The notes beneath the pieces were generated by a model. That model worked only from the letters and a program-made list of their open reading frames with translations. It was not told the DNA's origin and did no database searches. A stretch of 64,000 nucleotides of DNA, from NCBI GenBank assembly GCA_038380795.1, contig CM076260.1, positions 82,993,843 to 83,057,842 on the forward strand, given 5' to 3'. The position numbers were made by a program, and so were the translations under genes. The stretch's first letter is position 1. Each line of letters opens with the position of its first letter. The DNA is from Pyrocephalus nanus. Its lineage: Eukaryota; Chordata; Aves; Passeriformes; Tyrannidae. Positions 38,368-49,848 of this stretch are shown here, piece after piece.

Positions 38368-38954
38368 GTATGTTCATCTGAAAAGAAATTTCATTATTCA
38401 TGAATAGTGTAACAAATATTTATTAAGCTTAGTGACAAAATAATATTCTCCTTTACCCATTATATTTATTTCTACTATTGGGAGTCCTGTAATGAGAGTA
38501 TGATCCTGATAGTGCAGACAGAAATATACTTGGAATGAGGCAGAAATTGTGTAGGATGAGTCAGTAAACATATGACTGGTAAACATGGAATCAACTAATT
38601 TAATGATCTAGCAACTTCATAATGCAAATGAAAATGCCGTTCATCTCAGTCCTCAGATATTCACATAAGTTGTTTGATTCAATGTGCTAGTCAGGAGATG
38701 GATGAAACTTCAGTTTGGTAAGATTATTCACTGTTCTGTGATATTTATGTTGAAGAAAGTTAAAAAACTTTTGAGTTTAGAGTTATCTTCTTAATATTAC
38801 TTGGCACTTTTTTTCTTCATGTTTCTTTTTGGGTATATTACATTTAAAAATTGCCTATGGAAGTTATCAAGATCTTTAAATGTTTTTGTTTAAATATTAT
38901 TGCTAGAGTGATAATGATTTTCTCTTTTGGGGTCCTTCTGTATTTTGATTCTAG
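38368..38954 (+). other. TTC27: TTC27 intron (short)
   Basis: Phase-1 intron of 587 bp, the shortest here. Nothing else is recognised in it. Confidence 0.92.
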
Positions 38955-39055
38955 TGGCTATAAAATGCAGTAAGAACAAATCTAATCATCAGGAAGCTTT
39001 GCAGATACTTTCTTCAGCTCGGCTCAACTTACGTGGCTTGTCATCCAAAGCAAAG
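38955..39055 (+). CDS. TTC27: TTC27 coding exon (V)AIKCSKNK...SSKAK
   Basis: The exon is 101 nt: two bases finishing the split Val codon, then 33 codons, ending phase 0 before the donor gtagga. The acceptor is gattctag. The peptide [20 protein letters not shown] followed by [13 protein letters not shown] is nearly identical to human TTC27. Confidence 0.96.
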
Positions 39056-40966
39056 GTAGGAATGTTTGAAAGGTAGGAATTTTGTTTGAAAGCTAGGAAT
39101 CTTTGTTCTGTTGCCAGAAATCATTTCTCTGTGTTGAATCAATTATAGATCAAATATGCCTGTCTCAGTGCATCATCAGGTGGATATTCATCTCAATGCT
39201 GTTAAGGATTCCAGTTTTAAGTAAACTTTTATTTCCCTTCTTCCTGGTAGGCTTTGACTGAAATAAAGTAGTTAAGAAGCAGCATTGACATTTTAGACTA
39301 AGTTAGAATATTGCTTAACATGTTGGGCAAACTGAACTTAGCGTTTGAAAGAAATCAGTCATTTCAAAAACCTACTTTTTATGTGAGTGGTCATGGGAGA
39401 GACAGGGCAGTCTCAGAAAGAAGGGATCTAAACCTGCAGAGAGAATCAAAATGTGTCAGGACCACTTTGTGTCACTTGAAGTGTTTTAAAAAGATTTATT
39501 TACTAAAAGATAGAACTCATTTTTAATCTGGTTTTCAGGGATACCCTACCAATTTAGATATTAATTAGTTGGAAATTGTCATCATATTTGAATCATCTGT
39601 TTTCATTCAAAATACACTCCATGTCTTAAAGAGGGATTCTTCCTCCCTGTGGAAGGGGGTTAGCAATGGTGAATTATAGAGCATAAGTTTTATAACGTGT
39701 GCTAGTGTTACAAAGTGTTGATTAATCATCAGTGTGCTAAACTTGGCTCACTCTTTTTTAAGTCTTTTAATTTTAAGGCTAAAAGCCTAGGAAAGTTGCG
39801 TAAGTGGACACAAGCTGAACTTGTTAGTCTGCTTTTAGATACTGGCATAGGTAAGGCTTTGGAATGTGTTGAAAAAAGCCACAACATTTGTTTTGTTGTG
39901 ACTCGCAAAATGTATTTTGGGGTTTTTGTGTTTGTGGGTTTTGGGTTTTGGGTTTTATTTTTGCATAGACTGAGTATTGCTGTACAGAAAGCAAGTCTAT
40001 GTGACATAAATTATAAGAATGCAAGTACAAGTAGTTTATATTATGAAAGCTCATGCAATATCTGAAAGATGGATGAGTCTAGTAAATTGTATTCTTAATT
40101 TCTCAAGGCACTAATAAAAAGAACATCTATACTCTTGGCAGATAATGCTGTCTATAAGTTTTATGTTACTTCTGAGAAAACTGACATGTTAGAGATTAAG
40201 TTGTTTATGTGACCTCACTGTTTTTGTATCCTTTCCAAGATGCCATCTTATTTTTAATTTGAAGCCATATTGAATTTTCAAAGTGTGCTGTAGTTTAAAA
40301 ACTCAGTCATCTTCTGTCAGTTCCAATGAACAAACAGTTTATCACTGTTTACGCCTGTCCAAGCTTGACTGCAGCATCTCCTTTTGCTGCCCTGTGAATC
40401 AATGTGAGCGTGGGATTTTTTTTTTTTTTCATTTTTTCGTTTAATAGAGAAAAGCACTTTAAAAATGGGCTAAGAGCAGACTCACTTGTTAAGATTTCTG
40501 AAGGAATAAAAGAACAGTGAAAGTAACTTTTAAAAGGTAAAATTCCAAAATGTTGTAGTCATTGCATGCAATTGGAACAAGGCAGTAGTTTTTTTAACAG
40601 GTGAAACAATGTTGCTTCTCAGACTTCTTGTCTTTCCTCGGATCTCCATCTTTGACATTTGAGCTCTGGTGGTGTGTGGACTCGCGAATGCAACCACAGT
40701 CTGCAACTCAAAAATGGGTTGTTCATGGGCTTCTTTCTGGATAGAGCCTTCTGGGCAGCCACCTGCTGGGGCAAAGAGCACAGTCGGCTCTCTTCTGCTC
40801 CTTGCCCCCATGCAGCATTTGGATCTGACAGATGGGGTCTGTGAAAAAGAGAAAGATTATGGAAATGTATCATAAGTGCATTAAATGTGGGTACTGTTTT
40901 GGGGTAATATGAGGCACAAGGCCCAAAGAATGATGGTGCGTGAAACTCCCCCAGCTCCCTTTAACT

Positions 40967-40994
40967 GGGGTGGCGGGGGGGGGGGAGAGTGGGG
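40967..40994 (+). repeat. G-rich tract, potential G-quadruplex
   Basis: The order is GGGG, TGGC, G11, AGAGT, GGGG. Splitting G11 gives four runs of at least three G with loops of 3-5 nt, which fits the usual quadruplex pattern on the transcribed-sense strand. Folding is inferred, not shown. Confidence 0.6.
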
Positions 40995-42032
40995 AAAGAA
41001 CAAATAATTATTATTATCCCGATTTATTTAGCTGTCTTAGAAAGAAAGAACCAAACTTTCCTATCACGTTCCCAGTGTGAGGTTTTGGGGCTGAAAGTTA
41101 GAGAAGTTTCTGTACTTGTAGCAGGAACATGTTGCTGGTTTTGTGTAAGATGTTCCTTTTTTCTTTGACAACATTGTTTGGGGGCACATTGAAAACCTTG
41201 GTTCAAGCCTTTTAAGAACATTTTTGTTTATATGGGTATCTTTATTGTCCCATTATGCTTTGATGATATAATGATGTACAGATGTACTCCAGAGCAACTT
41301 TTGTTTTCTTGATTTGTTTTTGTCTCTAAATGTAGGCTTTGTGTTTGTGTCAAATGACGTGTGAATCACTCTCTCTTTACATAATAAAGGGGAAACATAT
41401 GTTTGGGTGTCACCCCTTCCCCTTGTTTTTGTGGAATGGTACCTCACGCAGCCTCAACATTATTCGAGTCAAATGAGAGGTCCTGATCTCGCAATAGCAA
41501 CATGTTCAGGTGCAGCATGCACAAAGCTCCCGTCAGGGCTTTCATGTCTCCAGGCTTTAGGCCAGCCATGTAACAGTCCTCTCCCTTGCTTTCCCTGTGA
41601 AGATTATGATTGCTCACAAGTTAGCTGCTTTTTTTTTTTTTTTTGTCTTGAAGAACAATCTATTATTATTATTCTGTAGTGTTTTGTTTTCTCTTTTATA
41701 ACTTAATTACACGCGGGTGAATGTCTCTACCCATGCATGTCTGGACATCAAATGTCAAAAAGTGTTTGAGAGTTTGGAGAAAATTATGCTACAGAATATG
41801 ACACTGGGGAAAATGGTCATTAAAGTTCACAACTAATTTATCAGAAGTGGCCTTGTAAACTGCAGTGACAGCATGCATGTCTTGAGTTTTTTCATGAAAA
41901 AAGTCCTTTACTGTCAGTGGAATCAGGAGTCAGCACAGGCAGTCAGGTCAGAACAGAAACCCAGTGGCCACAGGAAGATTCTTCCTTTTGGGCAAAATAT
42001 CAGATGTGTGGCACAGCTTTCAGGTCTCTATG

Positions 42033-42240
42033 TATGTCTTTGTGTCCGTGTGTGTGTCCGTGTGTGTGTCCGTCCGTGTGTGTGTCCATCCGTGTGTGTG
42101 TCCGTCCGTGTGTGTGTCCGTCCGTGTGTGTGTCCGTCCGTGTGTGTGTCCGTCCGTGTGTGTGTCCGTCCGTGTGTCCGTCCGTGTGTGTGTCCGTCCG
42201 TGTGTGTGTCCGTCCGTGTGTGTGTCCGTGCGTGTGTGTG
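42033..42240. repeat. 16-bp minisatellite (tgtgtgtgtccgtccg)n
   Basis: Ten tandem 16-mers of tgtgtgtgtccgtccg with a few variants (one ccatccg, one ending ccgtgcg), one 12-bp unit in the middle, and shorter tg/ccg units leading in. The unit has no stop in any frame, so long Cys/Val/Arg/Pro frames open on both strands. These are not genes. The array is CpG-rich in a CpG-poor intron and lies 195 bp before the last TTC27 exon. Confidence 0.95.
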
Positions 42241-42435
42241 CACCTTCTGTTAATTAGCCACAACATGGACTTTTATTAGAGAGAGATGCCATCATAGTTA
42301 GCAAAAATATGAAACACAGTATAGGGGTGATGAGCTTCCTGTATTCTGTCTCTACACTGAAATAGAGGAACTGTATGTGTATTTGAAAAGTATTTATTTA
42401 TTAAGTACTTATAATTATTTCTTTTTGTCATGCAG

Positions 42436-42558
42436 CAACTTTTCATAGATGTAACAAGTAATGAGGTTCACAGTGAGATAGCTGATGAGGTGACAGCTAT
42501 GGACAACATGATTGCTGAACTTCAGGAACTGAGCAACCAGCTGAGAGACCAGTGCTGA
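42436..42558 (+). CDS. TTC27: TTC27 terminal coding exon and stop
   Basis: 123 nt of coding sequence: 40 codons and TGA at 42556-42558. The acceptor is catgcag and the entry is phase 0. The peptide starts QLFIDVTSNEVHSEIADEV and ends AELQELSNQLRDQC, a short heptad-like helix that matches the human C-terminus (which ends in NQFRNQY). This fixes the C-terminal end of TTC27. Confidence 0.97.
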   Translation, partial: QLFIDVTSNEVHSEIADEVTAMDNMIAELQELSNQLRDQC

Positions 42559-42684
42559 CATATGGACCAGATTTTGTGACAGGAAGACAATAATGACATG
42601 TTTCTTTTGCCACTGCTTTTGCTGATGAAATGGTAGCAATTCTCAGTCAACAACACTCTCAATAAACATTTTTCTGTACAGTGC
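42559..42684 (+). other. TTC27: TTC27 3' UTR
   Basis: A short 3' UTR of about 125 nt from the stop codon to the expected cleavage site, about 15-20 nt after the poly(A) signal. The exact end is inferred. Confidence 0.8.
42661..42666 (+). terminator. TTC27: Poly(A) signal AATAAA of TTC27
   Basis: Canonical AATAAA about 100 nt after the stop, followed from about 42681 by a GT-rich stretch (gtgctgttctcgtggtc) that fits the downstream element. Confidence 0.85.
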
Positions 42685-42840
42685 TGTTCTCGTGGTCAGC
42701 TTTCTTCAGAGTTCAGTCTGCCTTTTAAGAATTCTTTCTTATCTGGCCATGCTGTCTGACCAAGTTGCGTGTTTGGGTTCCTCAGCCCTAGATTTTCTGG
42801 AAGAGAGCTACTGGTATTTGTAAGGCGATTATGGAGGATT

Positions 42841-43045
42841 AGTTCCGCCTGCCTGCATCTCACCCGGGCGCCGGGATGCCGCGGGATGCCCCACCCAGGT
42901 TGCCCTGAGGGAGCGGGGCAGGCGCTGGGTCGGAGGGATGGAGAAGCATCCCTCCTCAGCAGAGGTGGGAGCTGAGCCCAGCTTATTGCCCACTGTGGGG
43001 GGCTTTGGGCAGGGCCGGGCCCTGAGGTGGCTCGGTAGGTCGTCT
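42841..43045. promoter_or_regulatory. Small CpG-rich cluster just after TTC27
   Basis: About 200 bp with about 12 CpG and high GC (cacccgggcgccgggatgcc, agcggggcaggcgctgg), in a region otherwise almost free of CpG. It starts about 160 bp after the TTC27 poly(A) site and contains a 10-bp tandem repeat (cgggatgcc). It could be a minor regulatory element, the promoter of a non-coding transcript, or an unrecognised GC-rich repeat. Confidence 0.35.
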
Positions 43046-45074
43046 CAGTACTTTCCAGTTTAATTTGGTGTTAATTAATTACAGGTTGGGAGTGGGGTCC
43101 TGAGAGCAAGAATTTATTCTTTTTTGTTATTCTTGTAATACAGTCGAAGTAGCAGGCTGTTTGTTGCACTAGTATTTACAAACATATTAGTTAAAGGATT
43201 ATTAGTTTATTCAAATATTCATAACTTTTGTCCCACGAGCAATAGACTGGAACTTCATTTGGGCTTTTTATAGGCATGGGGATTTCCCCCACTGAGGCAG
43301 CAATAAAACTTCAGTCTAATCTAAAATACTTACATCTGACTAGACCCAAGTGAGTTATTTTCATCTAGATGATTTTGCATGGTTTCATTTTTAAGCATCT
43401 TTGCTACCACTCTGCTTAAAATAGGATTTTTTTCAGAGTTTTCCAGAAACCTGTGCAAAAAAATTTCCTCACTTACATGGTTTTAATCATTCTTCCCTTC
43501 ATAAGAATGATTCAGTCTCCAAAAATATGGTTATTTGTATCTTTTTTATGTGACTTACCTTATTCACTAAGAAAATATCTTTTAAAGCTATTATTTATGT
43601 TTGCATGTTTTCTCAGCACAGATGTTTTCCTCGTTTGAGCCTCCCTCTCTTAGCAGATGCATGGAATGTAAACAACTTCGTTTTTCACCTAATGGAGGTA
43701 GAGCCTAGACAGTGTGTTCCTAAAGGGTGAGATGACTATTGTTATGACAGCACATCAGTTTTCCTGTCGTAATTATTGTAATAGAGGGGAGATATCTGCA
43801 GGGACTTAAAAATACACAATTTAAATGTGCACAGACAATATTACATGGTGTGGAAGATGGAGAGGCAGGAGCTCACTCACTGTTCAAGAGACTGGCTTTT
43901 CAGAACAGATAATGATGCCAGAAAATCTGAGCCACTTCATCCATGAGACTGAACACCTGATGTAAATCTCTCTACCAGGTATGTACTTATTACCTCTTTT
44001 TTTGTATTGGTGTCATTTTCATCTTCCTCAGGTACAAGGCGAGCCCATACTGCTTCTTTGGAGATCGTCACAGGGGCCCTTTAAATCTTTACAGACACAG
44101 AAACCTCAGTTTTTTATGGTACTCATTTTCTGTGCTCGTGGCAGCAACATTTGGTTCAGAATAGCTCTAGGAGACCATTGTCATGAAGACAAAGTTCTGG
44201 CTGTCAGAAAATCTGGTTAGTATTGAAAGAGGAGAAAAGTTTCCTAAAGACTGCAGACTTGTCAGATCTCTATCATATGGGGAGTATCTGTCATCTTACT
44301 TGGATCATTCCCACAACAACTGCAGAATCATCAAGAGTTTAGAAAAACTGAACAATCCTTTCCTGATATAGTTGTCACATCTACAAAAAACCTCTGTAAT
44401 ATCTGTGTTATTTTCAAGTGCTCTATATACAGCACATGGTAGCGATTATTACTTAGTGTAGCATGGACTCAATTAAGCAGTATTTTCTGGAATGGCTTAC
44501 GGTTCACAGTAGAACTTCAGGTACTTTCCAATCTCTTTTGTCTGTTTGATTTTTGGGGTATTAGTTTACCCATTTTGACATCTGTCTGCCGTTGGAACTA
44601 ATTTGGTGTGACATGGAGGTAAAACATAAAAGTGTAGAATTTTTCAACTTCTACCAACCCAGACAGGGAAAGCAACTGTCTCAGTGTTCTGAAGATGACT
44701 ATAAAGCCAGGAAGTATGATGTATGAGAAAGAATTTATTTCTGTGGACAAATAGGATTTGTTATTATGTCTTTAACCTAATATGGTTCAACCTATGATGT
44801 ATTTTCAGCCCCTGGTGGTTAGAACCCAGGGGAGATCTCCTGATTCACCCAGAGGGCTGTGTTGGGCCGGGTGTGGCACTGAAAGGTTTTTTGGGTTGGG
44901 ACATTACTCATGAGCAGAAGTGAATGTTCTTAGGGCCCGTGGGGCCACACTGACTCAGGCAGGTCATCCCGAATACGTACCGGTAAATGTTGTGTTCCAC
45001 GTCACATTGTACTTGATGTTCCTTTCACCACACTGACTGGTACGTTCACAAAGGCAGGCAGCTCTCATCCCATC

Positions 45075-45531
45075 ATTCATGCAGTGCTCTGTACCAAAAG
45101 TGCTTTGGAAAGAAAGAAAGCTTTGAATCATTTTACAGATCTAAAAATGGTTTATATCAAATACAGAGGACACATTTACAAGTTCAGCTTTCGGATGTGT
45201 GCATACACTGGTTGAAACTACACCTCTTGTTTTCAAAATAAAGAAGACAGAAAAGAAACCCCAGGTATTAATTTTATCCTGCTTTGAAACAGTACTGCCC
45301 AAGAAGCTGTGAAATCTCTTTGAAATTATTTGGCTTTGCTCTTCTGTTCAGTATTTCTGTCTTAATATCAGTGACTGCATGACTGACAGTACAGATGGAC
45401 ATGATGTATTTCAGGGTTAAAAGGAAGCTAAACAAACTAATGCTATTTCCAGAGTAATGCAAGTTAAAATAATATACAAGTACCTAATTTTTCTTCATCT
45501 GCATTCATGAAGAGCTCTGTACCAGAAGTGC
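45075..45531. repeat. Pair of 29-bp near-identical segments 428 bp apart
   Basis: The segments at 45075-45103 and 45503-45531 differ at 3 of 29 positions (both contain gctctgtacca). Their flanks do not align by eye. It may be a small local duplication or two traces of one old repeat. Confidence 0.55.
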
Positions 45532-48500
45532 ATACAAAATAGGGAAAAGACAACAGCTGATAGGGTACACAATTTGAGTTCTCTGAACTTAAAAATAAAC
45601 TGGAATTTGATAGGAAAAATCTTACTCTAAAGGAAAAAAAATTGCCATCAACTGCATGGAGTTGTTTTTAGTGTGATTACTCAAACTAAGTACTTTGTGT
45701 TTCAAAAGTTATTTCAAGATTTATTTGATTATTTTTGTTAATATTGTGCATCTGTATGTGTATATATGTGTATACATGTATAAACATGAAGAATCTTGTG
45801 TCTGTCATAGAAATAGGTGTTCATTCTGAAGGTGTAAGAGGTACATTTACAGAAAGGTACCTCTCCATGAAACCTATATGCATTAGAGACTGGAAATCAG
45901 GCCAGATGTAGGAAAGTCATTCCTGTACATTTTACGTGATAGGTTTCAGCCATAAGACTGCCAAATGAAGTGAATTTCACTACCTGGATGGCAATAAAAT
46001 ATTTACTGTTATGCAAAAGCCATTGTAATGCTTCAGTGCAGATTAGTTTTTGCACCATTCAGGAGTACTTATAAATAGATAGGTTTCAATCGAGCAGCAG
46101 CTTATTCAGGCATGTGCTCAAATATAGTAGCTGTATTCATTAGATAAACATTTCTACTAATCCTTCAGCTACGCTAATAAAAGGGTAATCCTTTATGGGC
46201 TGAATGTAGTAACACAGGATTCTTTTTTTAACTTAAAAGATCAAGGTCTAATCATTATTAGTGACAGCATTTGGTTTTCAGCAAATGAATTGAAAATTGA
46301 TAACCCTTAATATCATGTTGTTGGAATTTATCGCTGAAAATGGAGATAACCTTGCTCTTGGGAGCTGCTTATATATTGTGTCTAAAGTAGATTTGTTTTG
46401 GCTCTTTAAAGGAACAAAATCATCGCAGAATAGCAGCTGTCTTGTTGGAAATTTTGGGTTGGTTGGTTTTACTATTTTTGTAACATTTGTCCTTTTACTT
46501 GCTTCTTTGGCACTTTTGATTTTATTGTTAAGGCAAGAAAAGTTAAGTTTGGGAATTCAGGTTGTCTTCACTGAGCAAGACAAGGATGTCAGGTAGGGAA
46601 AGTCAAGTAATCACTGCCCTTCTCTGCTGATGAAAGATATATTACAAATTTAATCCACTAGTACTGATCTCAGCCTAAAATATGTCTCTACAAAAGCAGA
46701 GTGGTTTAGGATTAAAAATCTGTGTTAAATAACTCTGTCTAGAACTGTTTTCCAAGTTAACCTTAGTATGAATGTCTATTTTCCTGTTTCCAGTGTACTC
46801 TGACCTGAATGTTTTCTCAGAACACACCAAGAACCTTTTCATCACCAGTGAAGTCACATATCCCTTCTCAATTTTTTTTTCCTATTTATTTTAAACCTTA
46901 GTGAGCTATGATTCAACTACAGGAGTTCTTGGCCAAAAATCAGTGTAACGAACCAAGCAAAGAAATACCAGCCAAGGGTCATGCAATGGAAAACTGGGAT
47001 TAACAGCATGAAAGTCTTCAAAACTGCAAGTTAGGCTCTTAATGACATCACTACAGAAGTGAAGCAGCTAAATTTTTCAAGTCACATTTAGAATTTAACC
47101 CATACAATTCAGATCTTTTCCACTATCATCTCTAAATGAGCCTCATATTCTTTCTATCCTAAATGTAATCATTCCATACACTTCCAAGCATCTTTTCCTG
47201 CTTAGGAAAAGTTTTCAGTTTCTACTTGATGGAATGGTGAACCTGCAATCACGGGAACTACCTTTGTGTTTCTTTCTCCAGCTTCTCTTGCACAGAGCTG
47301 ACTTGCCCAGCTTTATGTGATCTCAGCTCTCTGCCAGTTTTGTGACCTCTGGTCTCTGGAAAAGCACCCTTAATTTTTCTAGTTCTTTGTGTGCTTCTGC
47401 CTCACAGCAATTTCATTTTGTCCATTTCCAATTGTACTACTCCATTTTCCCCTCCAATTTTTTTTCCCTGCTTCTTTAAGGTTTCTCTATGAGTTCTTGA
47501 TAGGAAAGATGCTAGGGAGGTCCTCAAGGTTGCAATTAGTGTAGAGAGTAGTTAGTAGCAGCGTGAAAAATATTAACTTGTAGTGAGATGAGCTACTTGA
47601 AGGAGTTGGAAAAGGTCATTTTTCCCCTCTCTCTTGGCTGAGCCTCTTGGGGATGAGGCAGAGGGTAAGGACCTTTATATTTAGCGAGGGTAAGGAGCAC
47701 CATGAGTGTTTGCCAAAAAACTGAGACTGTGGAGGGAGAACAGCAGCCCAGAGACTGATGATGGTCCCTGTGGAACCGCTGAAACAAGGAAAAAACGATT
47801 AGCACTATTTGTCAGGCAGGAAGGCACAAGTCTTTCCTTGAGCAAAAGTTGGAGCCATAAATAACCAGACCCAACTACTACATTGCCAGAGAGAGATGAC
47901 AGACCAACCAGAAGTAACAGATGCAGCTGGAGAGCAAAAGTAAGTCACAGTTTGGCAATAGCCCAAAATTAAAAGTACCAAAGGCACAAACACCAGTGTA
48001 CTGTAGGACTTTTAACAGCCCAGGTGGTCTGAGGGATTGTGTCTGTTTGGGAATGCTCCAGCCATACCTACAATTTTTTGACTTGTTCTCTTTGTAGCAG
48101 TCCATCTTGCAAGGTTCAGGTTTTGCTTTTGTCAACAGTATCACCTCCTATTTTTAGAGGTTTGTAATTTGACTGTAAATTCTATGCAGTCCTACAGCCA
48201 GGCATAGTGAACACAGCCGCAAACAGTCTGCATTTTCTGTTTGCAAGTGAAAAACAGGCAAGGATTTTGTAAGCTTGACAAGCTACTGAAACCAGGTAAT
48301 TTTTGTAACCTTAACTTATAAGCAGAGCAGGTTTTTTGTAGCTGAACTATGCCTTGCATTTGATCTGTACTTCACAAGGGCTTTTAGTGCTGTTGTAATC
48401 TCTAAAAAAGCAGATAGGCGAACAAAGCAAGTTGTAAAGAATTGCTGTAGAATAACTTACACAGTTTCAAATAGAACTTCAAACTGAGGCCTGTATAAAT

Positions 48501-49810
48501 TAATGGAGGGAGGGAAAAAAAAAAGGAAATGGCCTAGGAAGCAATTTAAGAAGTGAGGCCCATAAAATGAAATGAAACAATTATAGGACCGAGAACACGC
48601 AGAGTTGTGACACTATTCAGACAGAGGTGGCACAGGCAGTGAGATACTACTGCTCTACATGCTGTTCTACTGCAGAATGAGTTGTCAAATATAGTTTAGA
48701 TTCTGATATGTTTCTAATCAGAACTGTAGCAAACTTTTGGCAAACTATTAATCAGGAGAATTGGCATTGAGGTCAGTAGGATTTTTCCAAGTTTCCTGAA
48801 CGTCTTGGTCAAAGATTCAGTCTCCTGAAGTTAAGACTTTACTTATTCTGTTTCCTTAGTATCTTATGTCTGTTTTACTCTTATAAGTGCCTCACTGTCT
48901 TGAATAACACCAAGAGTTTTCTGCTTTGATTGGCTGACACCAACTGCCTAACTTTCAGACTACTCTTACATGTATGTGTGAAAGAACACAAAGGTAAGGC
49001 AAGCACACATCTCTTGCTTGTAGTGGTCCTCCCTCCACCTCAAGGCAAAGCAAAGCAATCTGGAATGTTCTGCTGTACAAGGTGACATGTCTGGGCCTCT
49101 GGAGGTTATTTTCTGGTTTATTGTTCCTGCATGTGAATGCTCCCACCTGTTACTGCAGTGTTTGAGTGCCTGTCACATGCCATTGCTGACTATAATCAAG
49201 TCTCTTGTGGATGTCATGGCAGTTTTGGAGTTCTGTTCTTTCAAGCATTCTGCCCAAGGCAAAAATTTAGAGTTTCTGTTTAAGGTTTTAATATTTCCAT
49301 GAGGTTTAACTGAGTGAAAAAGATGTCAGTTTTGTGAACATCACTCTTACCATGGTGGGGTGGTTTGTTTGTTGGTTTGGCTTCTAAAAGCAAAGTTCTG
49401 CAATTTTTTTTTTCTAAAAGCAGTTGAACCCCATGTTGTTTTGCTGGCAATACCTTCAGCTGAGTGGTCAGTTTGATGCTGCTTGTGGAGGCTTGAGGAG
49501 CTGAGCCAAGGAACTTTAGAAAGTGTTTATGTATTTTCTGGACATTTTCTCATCTATTCACACTAGAAATTATTTGCATATTGCAAATCTCTTTTTTTTT
49601 TTTTTTTTTAACAGATCTAATTCCTTGTGAAAGTATTGGGAAGGCAGTGAAGGTAGCTTGCCGTGACAACAGTGAACACAACTAGGATATGTTGTCACAT
49701 ACTGCCTGCATGTGTTTTGGATCTAGGGCAGATATGTTCACCACAAATCCAAAGGAAAACGTGAAATCTTCCCTGATGCTGCTTCTTGCTGTAATGACAT
49801 TTCTACAACA

Positions 49811-49848
49811 AGGTTCTACATCAGTGAAAAGGTTCTACATCAGTGAAA
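49811..49848. repeat. Perfect 19-bp tandem duplication
   Basis: Two identical adjacent copies of aaggttctacatcagtgaa. The perfect identity suggests a recent duplication. Confidence 0.9.

Larger units (their letters stand above)
39056..42435 (+). other. TTC27: TTC27 last intron
   Basis: Intron of about 3.4 kb. It holds a G-rich tract (40967-40994), a T16 run at 41629-41644 and the 16-bp minisatellite at 42033-42240, only about 200 bp before the terminal exon. The stretch 40640-40830 is richer in GC than the rest of the intron, but I recognise nothing in it. Confidence 0.88.
1..42684 (+). other. TTC27: TTC27 gene, 3' half (introns, ten coding exons, 3' UTR)
   Basis: Ten exons on the + strand join in phase into 432 codons plus a stop that read as the C-terminal half of vertebrate TTC27. 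Exon spans are 8416-8511, 10638-10760, 16878-17105, 22441-22539, 24240-24292, 28246-28411, 34605-34802, 38256-38367, 38955-39055 and 42436-42558. All introns are GT-AG. The identification rests on my memory of the human protein, to which nearly every exon aligns without gaps. TTC27 is a widely conserved TPR protein whose yeast homologue is Emw1. Its role is poorly defined. From memory, and with moderate confidence, it has been linked to chaperone-assisted assembly of U5 snRNP components. The promoter and the N-terminal exons lie upstream of the window. Confidence 0.96.

Noticed and set aside
41873..42279. Long open frames (up to 126 codons) rich in Cys, Val, Arg and Pro on the plus strand and in Thr, His and Gly on the minus strand.
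   Set aside because: They are the 16-bp minisatellite read in different frames. The unit has no stop codon, so the openness is trivial.
42769..42975. 68-codon frame in the CpG cluster, considered as a first exon of the next gene (LTBP1).
   Set aside because: The peptide shows no signal peptide and no resemblance to the LTBP1 N-terminus that I know.
44809..44832. Hairpin with 7-bp perfect stem (cccctgg and ccagggg).
   Set aside because: The stem is too short for a microRNA precursor and there is no T run for a terminator, so it is probably chance.
46297..46596. 99-codon frame with a strongly hydrophobic stretch that looks like a transmembrane helix.
   Set aside because: The hydrophobic run comes from T-rich codons (Phe, Leu, Val). 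There is no conserved context or splice support.
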